A stretch of DNA of 16,396 bases from the NCBI GenBank assembly GCA_018700655.1, contig JABIUG010000071.1:1-16396 (forward strand), read 5' to 3'. Shown piece after piece: positions 1 to 8,561 of this stretch (position 1 is its first letter; each line of letters starts with the position of its first letter). Below the pieces are notes generated by a model, which ran no database searches, was not told the DNA's origin, and saw only the letters and a program-made list of their open reading frames with translations. Source of the stretch: Rhodospirillaceae bacterium. Lineage in GTDB: Bacteria > Pseudomonadota > Alphaproteobacteria > SP197. Both the position numbers and the translations under genes were made by a program.

Positions 1-1
1 C

Positions 2-1564
<1,563 letters not shown>

Positions 1565-1585
1565 ACGACAGCGGAGATACTAGAG

Positions 1586-1819
1586 ATGGCGATGCAAGCG
1601 AGCGAGATCAAGGCCATGATCGTCGAGGCGTTTCCCGACGCCGTGGTCGAGATCGAAGACCTTCGCGGTGACGGTGACCATTATGCCGCGACCGTCACGA
1701 CCGACGCCTTTGCCGGCAAAAGCCGCGTGGCGCAGCATCAACTCGTCTACAAGGCGCTCAAAGGCAAGATGGGCGGCGACCTGCATGCCCTGGCGCTGAC
1801 GACGCGTACACCGGGCTGA
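1586..1819 (+). CDS. bolA: BolA family protein
   Basis: Small BolA-like protein of 77 residues, the usual size. BolA proteins bind [2Fe-2S] clusters together with CGFS monothiol glutaredoxins and act in cluster trafficking and iron sensing. The conserved core IEDLRGDGDHYAATV and the helix ending SRVAQHQLVYKALKGKMGG are clear, with the conserved His of the QHQLVY segment. Start: ATG 1586 has GGAG at 1573-1576, 9 nt upstream; an in-frame ATG at 1592 is possible but its spacing is worse. It lies 21 nt after purL and 50 nt before the glutaredoxin gene. The pairing with the glutaredoxin matches the known physical partnership of the two families. Confidence 0.94.
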   Translation: MAMQASEIKAMIVEAFPDAVVEIEDLRGDGDHYAATVTTDAFAGKSRVAQHQLVYKALKGKMGGDLHALALTTRTPG

Positions 1820-1869
1820 GCCCGACCAAACAGCCAACACAGAACGACGCCCCACAGGAGGCAACGACC

Positions 1870-2214
1870 ATGGCACTCGACGAAGGCACCAAGCAGCGGA
1901 TCAACAAGGAACTGGCCGACAACGAAGTCGTGCTGTTCATGAAGGGCACGCCTGTTTTCCCGATGTGCGGGTTTTCCGCCGCTTCGGTCCAGATCCTCAG
2001 CCACCTGGGCGCCCGCTTCAAAGGCATCAACGTGCTTGAAGACCCGGCCATCCGTGACGGCATCAAGGATTTCAGCGACTGGCCGACGATTCCCCAGCTT
2101 TATGTGAAGGGTGAATTCGTCGGCGGCAGCGACATCATGAAGGAAATGTTCATGTCGGGTGAACTGGGCGACTTCATGAGCGGACAAGGCGTCGCACTCG
2201 AACCGGCGACCTGA
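1870..2214 (+). CDS. grxD: Monothiol glutaredoxin, Grx4/GrxD type
   Basis: A 114-residue single-domain monothiol glutaredoxin. The active site CGFS is at residues 33-36, preceded by LFMKGTPVFPMCGFS with the conserved lysine (K25) that contacts glutathione. The cis-proline loop DWPTIPQLYVKGEFVGGSDI is intact. Such proteins bind a glutathione-ligated [2Fe-2S] cluster and deliver it to apoproteins, often as a heterodimer with BolA, which is encoded just upstream. The start is well supported by AGGAGG at 1856-1861, 8 nt before the ATG, the strongest ribosome site in this operon. One variation is PVFPMCGFS, where many relatives have PxxPxCGFS; the spacing is normal. No sign of damage. Confidence 0.96.
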   Translation: MALDEGTKQRINKELADNEVVLFMKGTPVFPMCGFSAASVQILSHLGARFKGINVLEDPAIRDGIKDFSDWPTIPQLYVKGEFVGGSDIMKEMFMSGELGDFMSGQGVALEPAT

Positions 2215-2217
2215 GCG

Positions 2218-2562
2218 ATGGAAACAGTCGGCTCAGACGTCATCCACGGCTATCACGCCCACATCAACTTCGATCTCGAGGTGCGCGATACCGCCGTGGC
2301 GTTGCGCGAGGAAATCGGCAAACAGTTCGATGTCATCCTCGGGCGCGTCTGGGACAAACCGATCGGCCCGCATCTCAAATCGATGTTTCAGGTCGCCTTC
2401 GGCCCGAATGAGTTTTCCAAGTTCGTGCCCTGGCTGATGGTCAACCATCAAGGCCTGGCGATTTTCATTCATCCCGAAACCGGCGATGAAGTCGCCGATC
2501 ATCGCGACAATGCGATGTGGATCAACGAAAAGCTGGGCGTCGACCTCTCCGCTCTGGATTGA
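2218..2562 (+). CDS. DOPA 4,5-dioxygenase family protein
   Basis: A 114-residue protein that looks like the DOPA 4,5-dioxygenase family (PF08883), small ring-cleaving proteins first known from betalain/muscaflavin biosynthesis in fungi and found widely in bacteria. Family features seen: the N-terminal HGYHAHINFD (His10, His13, His15), IGPHLKSMFQVAF (His52) and NHQGLAIFIHPETGDEVADH (His77, His85, His95). The histidines are plausible metal ligands and catalytic bases. The start codon is only 3 nt after the grxD stop, so translation is probably coupled. It is the last gene before the inverted-repeat element. The bacterial substrate is unknown; an aromatic o-diphenol is inferred from the family only. 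Confidence 0.85.
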   Translation: METVGSDVIHGYHAHINFDLEVRDTAVALREEIGKQFDVILGRVWDKPIGPHLKSMFQVAFGPNEFSKFVPWLMVNHQGLAIFIHPETGDEVADHRDNAMWINEKLGVDLSALD

Positions 2563-2580
2563 TCGGACAGGGCCATAAGT

Positions 2581-2851
2581 CCCTCACCCTCCCACGGCTG
2601 CGCCGCGGGTCCCACCCTCTCCCGTAAGCGGTAGAGGGGGAGGTTGGCAAGTTCACCATGGCGCCTCCCTGAACGATTGGCGACGGGAACCCCGAAGGGG
2701 TGACGGCACGCGACGGCGTGCCCGCCGCGCATGCGGCGAGAGCCAAGCGAACGGAGTGAGCGCCCGACGACTGAGGGAACAAACAAATAACCCCCTCCAC
2801 CGCTTACGGGAGAGGGTGGGACCCATTGCGCCAGCAATGGGAGGGTGAGGG
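2581..2851. repeat. 271-bp intergenic element with long terminal inverted repeats
   Basis: The left arm (2581-2640) and right arm (2791-2851) are inverted copies. The outer 14 nt (starting CCCTCACCCTCCCA) are identical, then a 12-13 nt variable stretch, then 26 identical nt, one mismatch and 7 identical nt. The variable stretch is a small hairpin in each arm: CCCATTGC-gcca-GCAATGGG in the right arm (8-bp perfect stem) and a differently sequenced CGGC/GCCG stem in the left. The interior (2641-2790) holds smaller hairpins such as ACCCC-gaa-GGGGT and GGCACGC-gacg-GCGTGCC. No credible gene lies inside; open frames there are by-products of the repeat. It separates the convergent dioxygenase and DUF1653 genes and ends 6 nt before the DUF1653 stop codon. 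It resembles a non-autonomous palindromic repeat family (MITE/REP-like); that class is an inference. Confidence 0.85.
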
Positions 2852-2857
2852 TCTGCT

Positions 2858-3067
2858 TCAGTCGGCTAGCGCGAAACGCGGCACAGTCTCCCCGTTCACC
2901 TCCACCGTCTCAACAAACATCGCCAGCGGTCGGACCCACAGCCCGCGCTCACCATAGTCGGGGCGATAGACCACCAGTTCCTCGTCGGTCTCGCTGTGGC
3001 GCGCGACGCCGATGACTTCGTAGTCGTTACCCTTGTAGTGGCGGTAGCGGCCGGGTTCGAGGCTCAT
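2858..3067 (-). CDS. DUF1653 domain protein
   Basis: A 69-residue protein matching the DUF1653 family (PF07866): GRYRHYKGNDYEVIGVARHS, then LVVYRPDYGERGLWVRPLAMF and a C-terminal PRF. It is an all-beta small domain of unknown function, found either alone or fused to other domains. A longer open frame extends upstream to 3211, but that part overlaps the M81 gene in another frame and lacks family similarity, so the start is set at the ATG at 3067, where the conserved domain begins (MSLEPGRYRHY). Its ATG is 4 nt after the stop of the M81 gene, indicating co-transcription. The 3' end abuts the inverted-repeat element, which may serve as its transcription end. Confidence 0.88.
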   Translation of the reverse strand: MSLEPGRYRHYKGNDYEVIGVARHSETDEELVVYRPDYGERGLWVRPLAMFVETVEVNGETVPRFALAD

Positions 3068-3071
3068 GGTG

Positions 3072-4559
3072 TCAGTCCGGTTCGTTGATAAGATCGAGGG
3101 GATAGATCGGGCGGCGCACATTGTTGAAGGTGAGCTGGCTGTAATCTGACGTGCACACGCCGGTACCGGCGCAATCGACCACGTGCTTGGCCAGCTCGCC
3201 CAGCCCGGCACGCCAGTGCACGCGGCTTTTGATCATGACGTAGCGTTTCTGCCAGGGGTCGATGCCGACGGCATAAAAGGCGTTGATGTCGTTGGGTTCC
3301 TGGTGTTTGGAGATCACGACGATCTCGACCTTGCCGGTGTCGATGACCGCCGTCGGGCCCATATCCATCAGCACGCCGGTCCCCATCGGCCCCTTGTTGC
3401 GGAACCGGCCATCTGTCAGGCGTGTGACGCGCCCACTGACACGCAGCGGCGTTCCGGCTTCGCCGATCGACGGCATTGCGATCTTGCCACCGAGATCAAG
3501 CGTGATGTCGGCACCGACGCCGGCAGCAATCATCTCCTGCACCGCAGCGGGGTCATGAATGGCAAAGGCCGCAACGTCCTCAAGCCCCGCCTCCAGGATG
3601 CCCGACAGCACCGTCATCGTATCCATCGTGCCGCCCGAAGCGGCATTGTCGTAGTGGTCGAGCAGGATGACCAGGCCGTCATCCATGGCCTTGGCACGAG
3701 ACAGGGAATCGGCAAGTAGTTCGATCTTGTAGACAAAGGTCTCGCGCTCGGCCCAGGCCATGGCCAACAGCTCGTCGCGCAGGGTTTCTGCCCGGGTCTG
3801 GTCGCCATCGGTTGCTACCGCCACGGAAAGGCCGGCCTGCGAGATATCGGCATGGGGGAAACCGGTGAAGAGCGTTGCCATCAGCGCTTCACCGCTTGCT
3901 TCGATCTCGCGGCAGCGCTCCTGCAGTGCCAGGTTCGGGCCTGAGGTCGTGCCCTGCTCCATGATGTGGGGCAGCATCGGACGGTTGCCCCAGGCCATCA
4001 CCGGGCTGACCTCGCCCTTCAGCGCACGAGCCAGGATACGCCCGGACCGTTCGGCGGTCGCACGGGTGTCGACATGGGGATAGGTTTGGTAGCCCGCCAG
4101 AATCGTGCAGTTGTCGACGATCCCGGAGTAGAGATTGCAGTGCATGTCGAGTCCGACCGCAATCGGCAGATTAGGTGCGACCGCGCGGATGCGCCGCAGC
4201 AGCTCGCCCTCGCCATCCTCAAAGCTCTGCGTCACCATTGCACCGTGCAGGTCGAGCATGGCGGCGTCGCAGCCCTCCTCGACCGCCGCGACGATCGCTC
4301 CAGCAATGGTTTCAAAGGCTTCGTCCTCGACCGGACCGGAAGGCCAGGCATTGGCCGCGATCGGCGTGACCATGTCCCAGCCTTCTTCCCCGCAGATCTC
4401 CATGAAAGCCGCGATGCCGCTGCTGGTGCCACCAAACGCCTTGGCGATCTCCTCACCTCTCGGCACCTCCGTCGAGCCGCGTGTGAAGCGCGCGAGTGGC
4501 GTGGGAACAGGCGAGAACGTGTTGGTCTCGTGTTTCATCATCGCGACGACGATCTTCAT
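3072..4559 (-). CDS. M81 family metallopeptidase (MlrC/microcystinase-like)
   Basis: A 495-residue protein of the M81/MlrC family, named after the enzyme that cleaves linearised microcystin products; most members have unknown substrates. Seen in order: KIVVAMMKHETNTFSP at the N-terminus (HETNTF at 10-15), MLDLHGAM at 101-108, GLDMHCN at 136-142, YQTYPHVDTR at 158-166, and DHYDNAASGG at 301-310. The His/Asp residues of these blocks are probable zinc ligands. The last block usually reads DxxDNPGGG, so NAASGG is a variation near the presumed active site. The C-terminal domain (about 330-495) resembles the MlrC C-terminal domain. No signal peptide, so cytosolic. The ATG has a GGGGGA stretch 4 nt upstream. 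Role in degrading small peptides or amides is inferred; it heads a two-gene unit with DUF1653. Confidence 0.88.
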   Translation of the reverse strand: MKIVVAMMKHETNTFSPVPTPLARFTRGSTEVPRGEEIAKAFGGTSSGIAAFMEICGEEGWDMVTPIAANAWPSGPVEDEAFETIAGAIVAAVEEGCDAAMLDLHGAMVTQSFEDGEGELLRRIRAVAPNLPIAVGLDMHCNLYSGIVDNCTILAGYQTYPHVDTRATAERSGRILARALKGEVSPVMAWGNRPMLPHIMEQGTTSGPNLALQERCREIEASGEALMATLFTGFPHADISQAGLSVAVATDGDQTRAETLRDELLAMAWAERETFVYKIELLADSLSRAKAMDDGLVILLDHYDNAASGGTMDTMTVLSGILEAGLEDVAAFAIHDPAAVQEMIAAGVGADITLDLGGKIAMPSIGEAGTPLRVSGRVTRLTDGRFRNKGPMGTGVLMDMGPTAVIDTGKVEIVVISKHQEPNDINAFYAVGIDPWQKRYVMIKSRVHWRAGLGELAKHVVDCAGTGVCTSDYSQLTFNNVRRPIYPLDLINEPD

Positions 4560-4584
4560 GGCATCCCCCGGTCAGGTCACAACT

Positions 4585-4613
4585 AGCTTAGAACACTGCT
4601 GCATGTTTCCCAA
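4585..4613 (-). promoter_or_regulatory. Possible promoter for the M81 gene
   Basis: On the minus strand TTGGGA (4608-4613) and TAAGCT (4585-4590) are separated by 17 nt, upstream of the ATG at 4559. Matches to the sigma70 consensus are modest (4/6 and 3/6), and the -35 box overlaps the T-run of the rpsD terminator. It is the only candidate in the 51-nt gap between the terminator and the start codon. Confidence 0.3.
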
Positions 4614-4650
4614 AAGCGAAGGGGCCGCATCCTTGCGGACGCAGCCCCTT
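4611..4650 (-). terminator. Rho-independent terminator of rpsD
   Basis: The minus-strand RNA forms a 14-bp stem (4650-4637 with 4632-4619) closed by a GCAA tetraloop (a GNRA loop), followed by CG and a run of four U. The two non-Watson-Crick positions are G-U wobbles on the minus strand but would be A-C mismatches on the plus strand, so the structure is built to work for rpsD, whose stop codon lies 20 nt upstream. Confidence 0.85.
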
Positions 4651-4669
4651 GCCGAAACTGGAATGATGA

Positions 4670-5290
4670 TCAGGCCTTGGAGTAGTACTCGACCACCAGG
4701 TTGGGTTCCATCTGGATCGGATAAGGGACTTCGACGAAGGTCGGGACACGATGGTACGTGCCCTTCATCTTGTCGAAATCAACCTCGAGGTATTCGGGAA
4801 CATCACGCTCGCCCGATGACACGGCTTCGAGCACTAGGGGAAGCTCACGCGAGGCATCCTTGATCTCGATGGTGTCTTCAGGCTTCACGCGGTAGCTCGC
4901 GATATTGACCTTCTTGCCGTTCACACGGACATGGCCGTGGTTGACGAACTGGCGCGCGGCAAACACGGTCGGCACGAACTTCATGCGGTAGATCACGATG
5001 TCGAGGCGACGCTCGAGCAACCCGATCAGGTTCTCGATGGTGTCACCCTTGCCGCTATAGGCTTCTTCATAACAACGACGGAACTGTTTTTCCGTCATGT
5101 TGCCATAATAACCCTTCAGCTTCTGCTTGGCCGCGAGCTGCGTGCCATAATCAGTCGGCTTACGCCGACGGCTCTGGCCGTGCATACCCGGAGCATAAAG
5201 CCGGTTGGTCAGGAAGCGCTTCGGGCGCCCCCACAGATTCTCGCCGTAACGGCGGCAAATCTTGTATTTCGACGACAAGCGTTTGGTCAT
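4670..5290 (-). CDS. rpsD: 30S ribosomal protein S4
   Basis: A 206-residue S4 protein (usual length about 205). It is a primary 16S rRNA binding protein that nucleates assembly of the small-subunit body. The N-terminal MTKRLSSKYKICRRYGENLWG, the RLYAPGMHGQSRRRK stretch, the KQKLKGYYGNMTEKQFRR segment, and the S4 RNA-binding domain (RRLDIVIYRMKFVPTVFAAR, then QFVNHGHVRVNGKKVNI at about 114-130) are all present. As in other alphaproteobacteria it is a stand-alone gene away from the main ribosomal operons, with its own promoter, leader hairpin and terminator. AAGG a few nt upstream supports the ATG at 5290. In enterobacteria S4 represses its own operon; whether that applies here is unknown, though the structured leader makes it possible. 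Confidence 0.98.
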   Translation of the reverse strand: MTKRLSSKYKICRRYGENLWGRPKRFLTNRLYAPGMHGQSRRRKPTDYGTQLAAKQKLKGYYGNMTEKQFRRCYEEAYSGKGDTIENLIGLLERRLDIVIYRMKFVPTVFAARQFVNHGHVRVNGKKVNIASYRVKPEDTIEIKDASRELPLVLEAVSSGERDVPEYLEVDFDKMKGTYHRVPTFVEVPYPIQMEPNLVVEYYSKA

Positions 5291-5323
5291 AGAGCCTTAG
5301 CAATCGTGTATAGGAAACAGGAA

Positions 5324-5344
5324 GCGCCCCGGTCTCCGGAGCGC
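5324..5344 (-). promoter_or_regulatory. Hairpin at the 5' end of the rpsD leader
   Basis: On the minus strand GCGCUCCGG (5344-5336), AGA, CCGGGGCGC (5332-5324) form a 9-bp stem with one G-U pair, followed by the pyrimidine-rich UUCCUGUUUCCU. Given the promoter at 5351-5379, transcription would begin at about 5344, so the hairpin would be at the very 5' end of the mRNA. It could stabilise the transcript, take part in S4 feedback, or stop read-through from the upstream gene. Confidence 0.5.
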
Positions 5345-5350
5345 CGGTGG

Positions 5351-5379
5351 GTTCTAGTCAAGCAGAGGGCCGATGTCAA
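5351..5379 (-). promoter_or_regulatory. Sigma70-type promoter of rpsD
   Basis: The minus strand carries a perfect TTGACA -35 box (5379-5374), a 17-nt spacer and TAGAAC (5356-5351) as -10 box with 4/6 matches. The predicted start is near 5344, giving a leader of about 54 nt before the rpsD ATG. This separates rpsD from the cysS operon, although read-through cannot be excluded. Confidence 0.75.
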
Positions 5380-5464
5380 ACGTCTTCGACCCTGTTTTAT
5401 CAGGCTGCGAACGAAGGCAGGGCCGACTTCGCGCGCCTGAACGCACAGTGGACCGGACAAGGCC

Positions 5465-6214
5465 TCATTGCGGGACGGCAAGGCGTTCCATTTCCTCGAG
5501 AAGATTGGTGCGGACAAGCTCCGTTGCGGCAGCGTCATAGCCACCGGGGCCGCCCAGGTAGTTCCCCTCGCAAAGTTCACAATCGAACCCGGCACCGACG
5601 CCATAGGGGGCGATTCGCTGTACCGCCACCTGCCCTGTCTGATGTTCCCGGCGCATGTAGTCGGTGCAGGCTTCGACGGCCTCATGCTGGTCGGGCATGA
5701 CGAAGATCACCGGGATCGCAAGTTCCGGTGTTGCCGCACAGGTCGGATAAAACACCACGACAGCCCTGATCTCTTCAGGGCCTTCCTGCGCCAGCATCAG
5801 CGCGGTGTCGGCGCCACTCTGCCAGCCCATGACGAAGATCCGCTCGGGATCGATGGTTTCGAGGCTCAGGAGTTTGGTCAGCGATCCACGCGCGTCATCG
5901 AGCTGGGCCAGAACAGAGGGGTCATCACAGACGCTCTCGATCTGGCGGGTGAAGAAGCTGTCGATCAGGTGAATGGCGTAACCCTGGCTCTGCAACCACA
6001 TGCCCCACACCCGCTCATGCGGCGTGATGCCGTCGCAGTCTGGCAGCAGGATGACTGCCGGAAAGGGGCCCTCGTCTTCGGGCACGCGATAAAGACCGGT
6101 GACGGTCATGCCCTGGCTGCCGTCATCGGGTTCGCTCTTGAACTGCATCCAGCCCGAGCCGGTCAGACCGAGCCACAGAACGGCAATCAGTATGGGGCGA
6201 ACAACGCGTTTCAT
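5465..6214 (-). CDS. Dienelactone-hydrolase-like secreted protein, probably catalytically altered
   Basis: A 249-residue alpha/beta-hydrolase of the dienelactone hydrolase (DLH) type with an N-terminal signal sequence: basic start MKRVVR, hydrophobic core from about 7 to 19, and a possible cleavage site near TGSG (18-21). No lipobox cysteine, so periplasmic or membrane-anchored. The fold is shown by FPAVILLPDCDGITPHER (51-68), the long FFTRQ...LDDARG region, and the elbow IFVMGWQSGADTAL (126-139). DLH relatives read GxCxGG or GxSxGG here; this protein has G-W-Q-S-G, placing Gln132 at the nucleophile position. The usual His before F-D near the end is also absent (GAGFDCE, 207-213), while Asp175 is kept. 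The start at 6214 overlaps the upstream gene's stop (ATGA), so the longer frame to 6493 is rejected. Either a non-catalytic relative or one using Ser133. Confidence 0.75.
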   Translation of the reverse strand: MKRVVRPILIAVLWLGLTGSGWMQFKSEPDDGSQGMTVTGLYRVPEDEGPFPAVILLPDCDGITPHERVWGMWLQSQGYAIHLIDSFFTRQIESVCDDPSVLAQLDDARGSLTKLLSLETIDPERIFVMGWQSGADTALMLAQEGPEEIRAVVVFYPTCAATPELAIPVIFVMPDQHEAVEACTDYMRREHQTGQVAVQRIAPYGVGAGFDCELCEGNYLGGPGGYDAAATELVRTNLLEEMERLAVPQ

Positions 6215-6957
6215 CGTTGATCCTTCGGCGGCAGCGGTTTGCGGCCCTTGGTGAGGCCGCTGATGATACCACGAAGGGTGCGGACCTCCTGATCGAACAG
6301 CCCGGCGCGCAGGAACATCGTGCGGATGTTGCGCACCAGGATGGGCCGCTGCTCCTGATTGCGCAGGAAACCACAGTCGTCGAGTTCCCGGATCAGATGC
6401 TCGAAAAACCCCTCGATCTCTTCCTTGGTGGCCGGGAAGGTCTTGCCTTCGGGCATGACGTGGTCGGGCCGCTTCGATTGCAGCTTGAACCACTCGTAAC
6501 CCAGGATCAGAACGGCCTGAGCGAGATTGATCGAGGCGTTGTCGGGCGCGGTGGGAACCTGCAGAACGGTATCGGCGAGCGCGACATCGTCGTTGTCGAG
6601 CCCCGAACGCTCCGGGCCGAACAACACACCGATACCTTCTTCCGACGGCAAAGCGACCATCGTTTCGGCGGCACGCTGAGGCGTGACCTCGGGTTTGAGC
6701 ATGAAACGGCTGCGTGCTGTGGTCGCCCAGACATGGCGAAGGTCCGCGACGGCATCGACCGTGGTGTCATAGATGCGTGCAGCTTTGATGATGCCGATAC
6801 CGCCGGCTGCCATGACATCGGCGGCCGAATTGGGCCAGCCGTCGCGCGGTGCGACGATGCGCAGATCGTTGAGGCCAAAATTGGCCATCGCCCGGGCGGC
6901 CGAGCCGATGTTTTCGCCCATCTGCGGGCGCACGAGGATGATCGCTGGCTGGTTCAC
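6211..6957 (-). CDS. TrmJ-like tRNA/rRNA 2'-O-methyltransferase (SpoU/TrmH family)
   Basis: A 248-residue SPOUT-class methyltransferase most like TrmJ, which methylates the 2'-O of nucleotide 32 in tRNA anticodon loops. The three SpoU motifs are clear: PQMGENIGSAARAMANFGL (11-29, with Asn16 and Arg22), VLFGPERSGLDNDDV (111-125) and ASINLAQAVLILGYEW (141-156); they form the SAM-binding trefoil knot. The C-terminal region (about 170-240, with ELDDCGFLRN and NIRTMFLRAGL) is the TrmJ-like extension. It begins with GTG (6957-6955), 14 nt after the cimA stop, with only a weak GCGGGA ribosome site. It ends by overlapping the next gene by 4 nt. The exact target nucleotide cannot be read from sequence. 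Confidence 0.92.
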   Translation of the reverse strand: MNQPAIILVRPQMGENIGSAARAMANFGLNDLRIVAPRDGWPNSAADVMAAGGIGIIKAARIYDTTVDAVADLRHVWATTARSRFMLKPEVTPQRAAETMVALPSEEGIGVLFGPERSGLDNDDVALADTVLQVPTAPDNASINLAQAVLILGYEWFKLQSKRPDHVMPEGKTFPATKEEIEGFFEHLIRELDDCGFLRNQEQRPILVRNIRTMFLRAGLFDQEVRTLRGIISGLTKGRKPLPPKDQR

Positions 6958-6971
6958 CCGTCTGGTCCCGC

Positions 6972-8561
6972 TTAAGCCGGTGCGTTCTCGCGCAGCAGCT
7001 TGTAGGTGATCGAATCGATCAGCGCCTGAAACGAGGCATCGATGATGTTGGTCGAAACCCCGACCGTGTTCCAGGTCATGCCGTCATCATCGGCACTTTC
7101 AATCATCACGCGCGTGATCGCGCCGGTACCGGCCTGGGGCGAGATGATGCGCACCTTGTAGTCGGCCAGCCTCCAGCCGCCCAGGAACTCAGCATATTTG
7201 CCCAGATCCTTAGATATCGCGTGGTTGAGCGCATCGATCGGGCCATTGCCTTCAGCAACAGAGAGGTGTCGCGCACCATCGACCACGACCTTCACGGTCG
7301 CTTCTGAGATCGTGACCAGCTTGCCCAGCGCATTATGGCGGCGCTCGACCTGCACCCGGAAACTCTCGACCTCGAAGTAGCTTGGAACCGTGCCCAGGAT
7401 ACGACGGGCGAGCAGTTCGAAACTCGCTTCGGCGCCGTCATAGCTGTAACCCTCGAACTCGTGAGATTTCACCTCTTCGACCAGGCGCGGCAGCTTGGGA
7501 TGATCGTGATCAACCTCCATGCCTGCTTCGGCCAGGCGCGCCAGAACATTGGCTTTGCCCGACTGGTCCGACACCACGATATGACGGCGGTTGCCGATGC
7601 TCTCGGGCGGTACGTGCTCGTAGGTCCGGGCGTCCTTCATCACCGCCGAGACATGGAGCCCGCCCTTGTGAGCGAAAGCCGAGGCCCCGACATAGGGCGC
7701 GTGGCGATCGGGCGCACGGTTGAGCAATTCGTCGAGCAGCCGCGAGCTGCGCGTCAGTTGGGTCAGATCCGCATCACTGATGCCGGTTTCGTAACCGGTT
7801 TTCAGCTTCAGGGTCGGGATCAGCGAAACGAGATTGGCATTGCCGCAGCGCTCGCCAAGGCCGTTCAACGTACCCTGGACCTGCCGGACACCGGCCTCGA
7901 CCGCCATCAGGCTGTTGGCCACGGCATTTCCGGTGTCGTTGTGGGCATGAATGGCCAGGCGTTCACCGCCGACCGTGGCTGCGACGGCTGCAACAATCTC
8001 GCCGACTTCTCCGGGCAAGGTGCCGCCATTGGTGTCGCACAGCACGGCCCAGCGTGCGCCGGCATCCAGTGCGGCCTCGATACAGGCCAGCGCGAAGGCC
8101 GGATCGGACTTGTAACCATCAAAGAAATGCTCGGCATCGAACATGGCTTCGCGGCCACGCCCCACGGCATGGGCCATGGAATCGGCGATCATCGCGATGT
8201 TTTCGTCGTTCGAAATCTCCAGCGCCAGCTTGACGTGGAAGTCCCAGGCCTTGCCGACCAGACAGACAGCCGGAGTTTCAGCAGCGAGCACCGCCTGCAG
8301 GCCTGGATCGTTCTCGACACTGCGGCCAGGCCTGCGTGTCATGCCGAACGCCGTGAAGGTCGCCCGTTTGAGCTGAGGCGCACTGCCGAAGAAGGCATCA
8401 TCGGTCGGATTGGCGCCGGGCCAGCCACCTTCGACGTAATCGACGCCCAGGGCATCAAGCGCATGGGCTATCTCGGCTTTCTCTGCGGCGGAGAAGTCGA
8501 CCCCCTGCGTCTGTGCCCCGTCGCGTAGGGTCGTGTCGAAGAGATAGATGCGATCGGACAT
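6972..8561 (-). CDS. cimA: (R)-citramalate synthase
   Basis: A 529-residue enzyme of the 2-isopropylmalate synthase superfamily, citramalate-synthase type. It condenses pyruvate with acetyl-CoA to citramalate, giving a threonine-independent route to 2-oxobutyrate and isoleucine. Motifs: FDTTLRDGAQTQGVDFS (8-24), the HAHNDTGNA metal site (205-213) and the TLNGLGERCGNANL signature (231-244), together forming the TIM barrel (1-280). The C-terminal part (about 390-529) is the LeuA-type regulatory dimerisation domain, so end-product inhibition is likely. The ATG at 8561 overlaps the cysS stop by one base (TAATG). A homocitrate or isopropylmalate activity is less likely given the GVDFSAAEK form of motif 1. 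Confidence 0.92.
   Translation of the reverse strand: MSDRIYLFDTTLRDGAQTQGVDFSAAEKAEIAHALDALGVDYVEGGWPGANPTDDAFFGSAPQLKRATFTAFGMTRRPGRSVENDPGLQAVLAAETPAVCLVGKAWDFHVKLALEISNDENIAMIADSMAHAVGRGREAMFDAEHFFDGYKSDPAFALACIEAALDAGARWAVLCDTNGGTLPGEVGEIVAAVAATVGGERLAIHAHNDTGNAVANSLMAVEAGVRQVQGTLNGLGERCGNANLVSLIPTLKLKTGYETGISDADLTQLTRSSRLLDELLNRAPDRHAPYVGASAFAHKGGLHVSAVMKDARTYEHVPPESIGNRRHIVVSDQSGKANVLARLAEAGMEVDHDHPKLPRLVEEVKSHEFEGYSYDGAEASFELLARRILGTVPSYFEVESFRVQVERRHNALGKLVTISEATVKVVVDGARHLSVAEGNGPIDALNHAISKDLGKYAEFLGGWRLADYKVRIISPQAGTGAITRVMIESADDDGMTWNTVGVSTNIIDASFQALIDSITYKLLRENAPA

Noticed and set aside
2499..2837. Minus-strand open frames in the inverted-repeat element
   Set aside because: They are translations of hairpin repeats with no ribosome site and no family likeness.
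3068..3211. N-terminal extension of the DUF1653 gene
   Set aside because: It overlaps the M81 gene in another frame, and the conserved domain begins at the ATG at 3067, next to the M81 stop.
5381..5464. Possible terminator or RNA gene between the DLH-like gene and the rpsD promoter
   Set aside because: Only a 4-bp stem (CCTG-TTTTAT-CAGG) is seen, and no tRNA or known small-RNA pattern.
6215..6493. N-terminal extension of the dienelactone-hydrolase-like gene
   Set aside because: It is antisense-free but overlaps the TrmJ-type gene in another frame; the signal peptide and the ATGA overlap fix the start at 6214.
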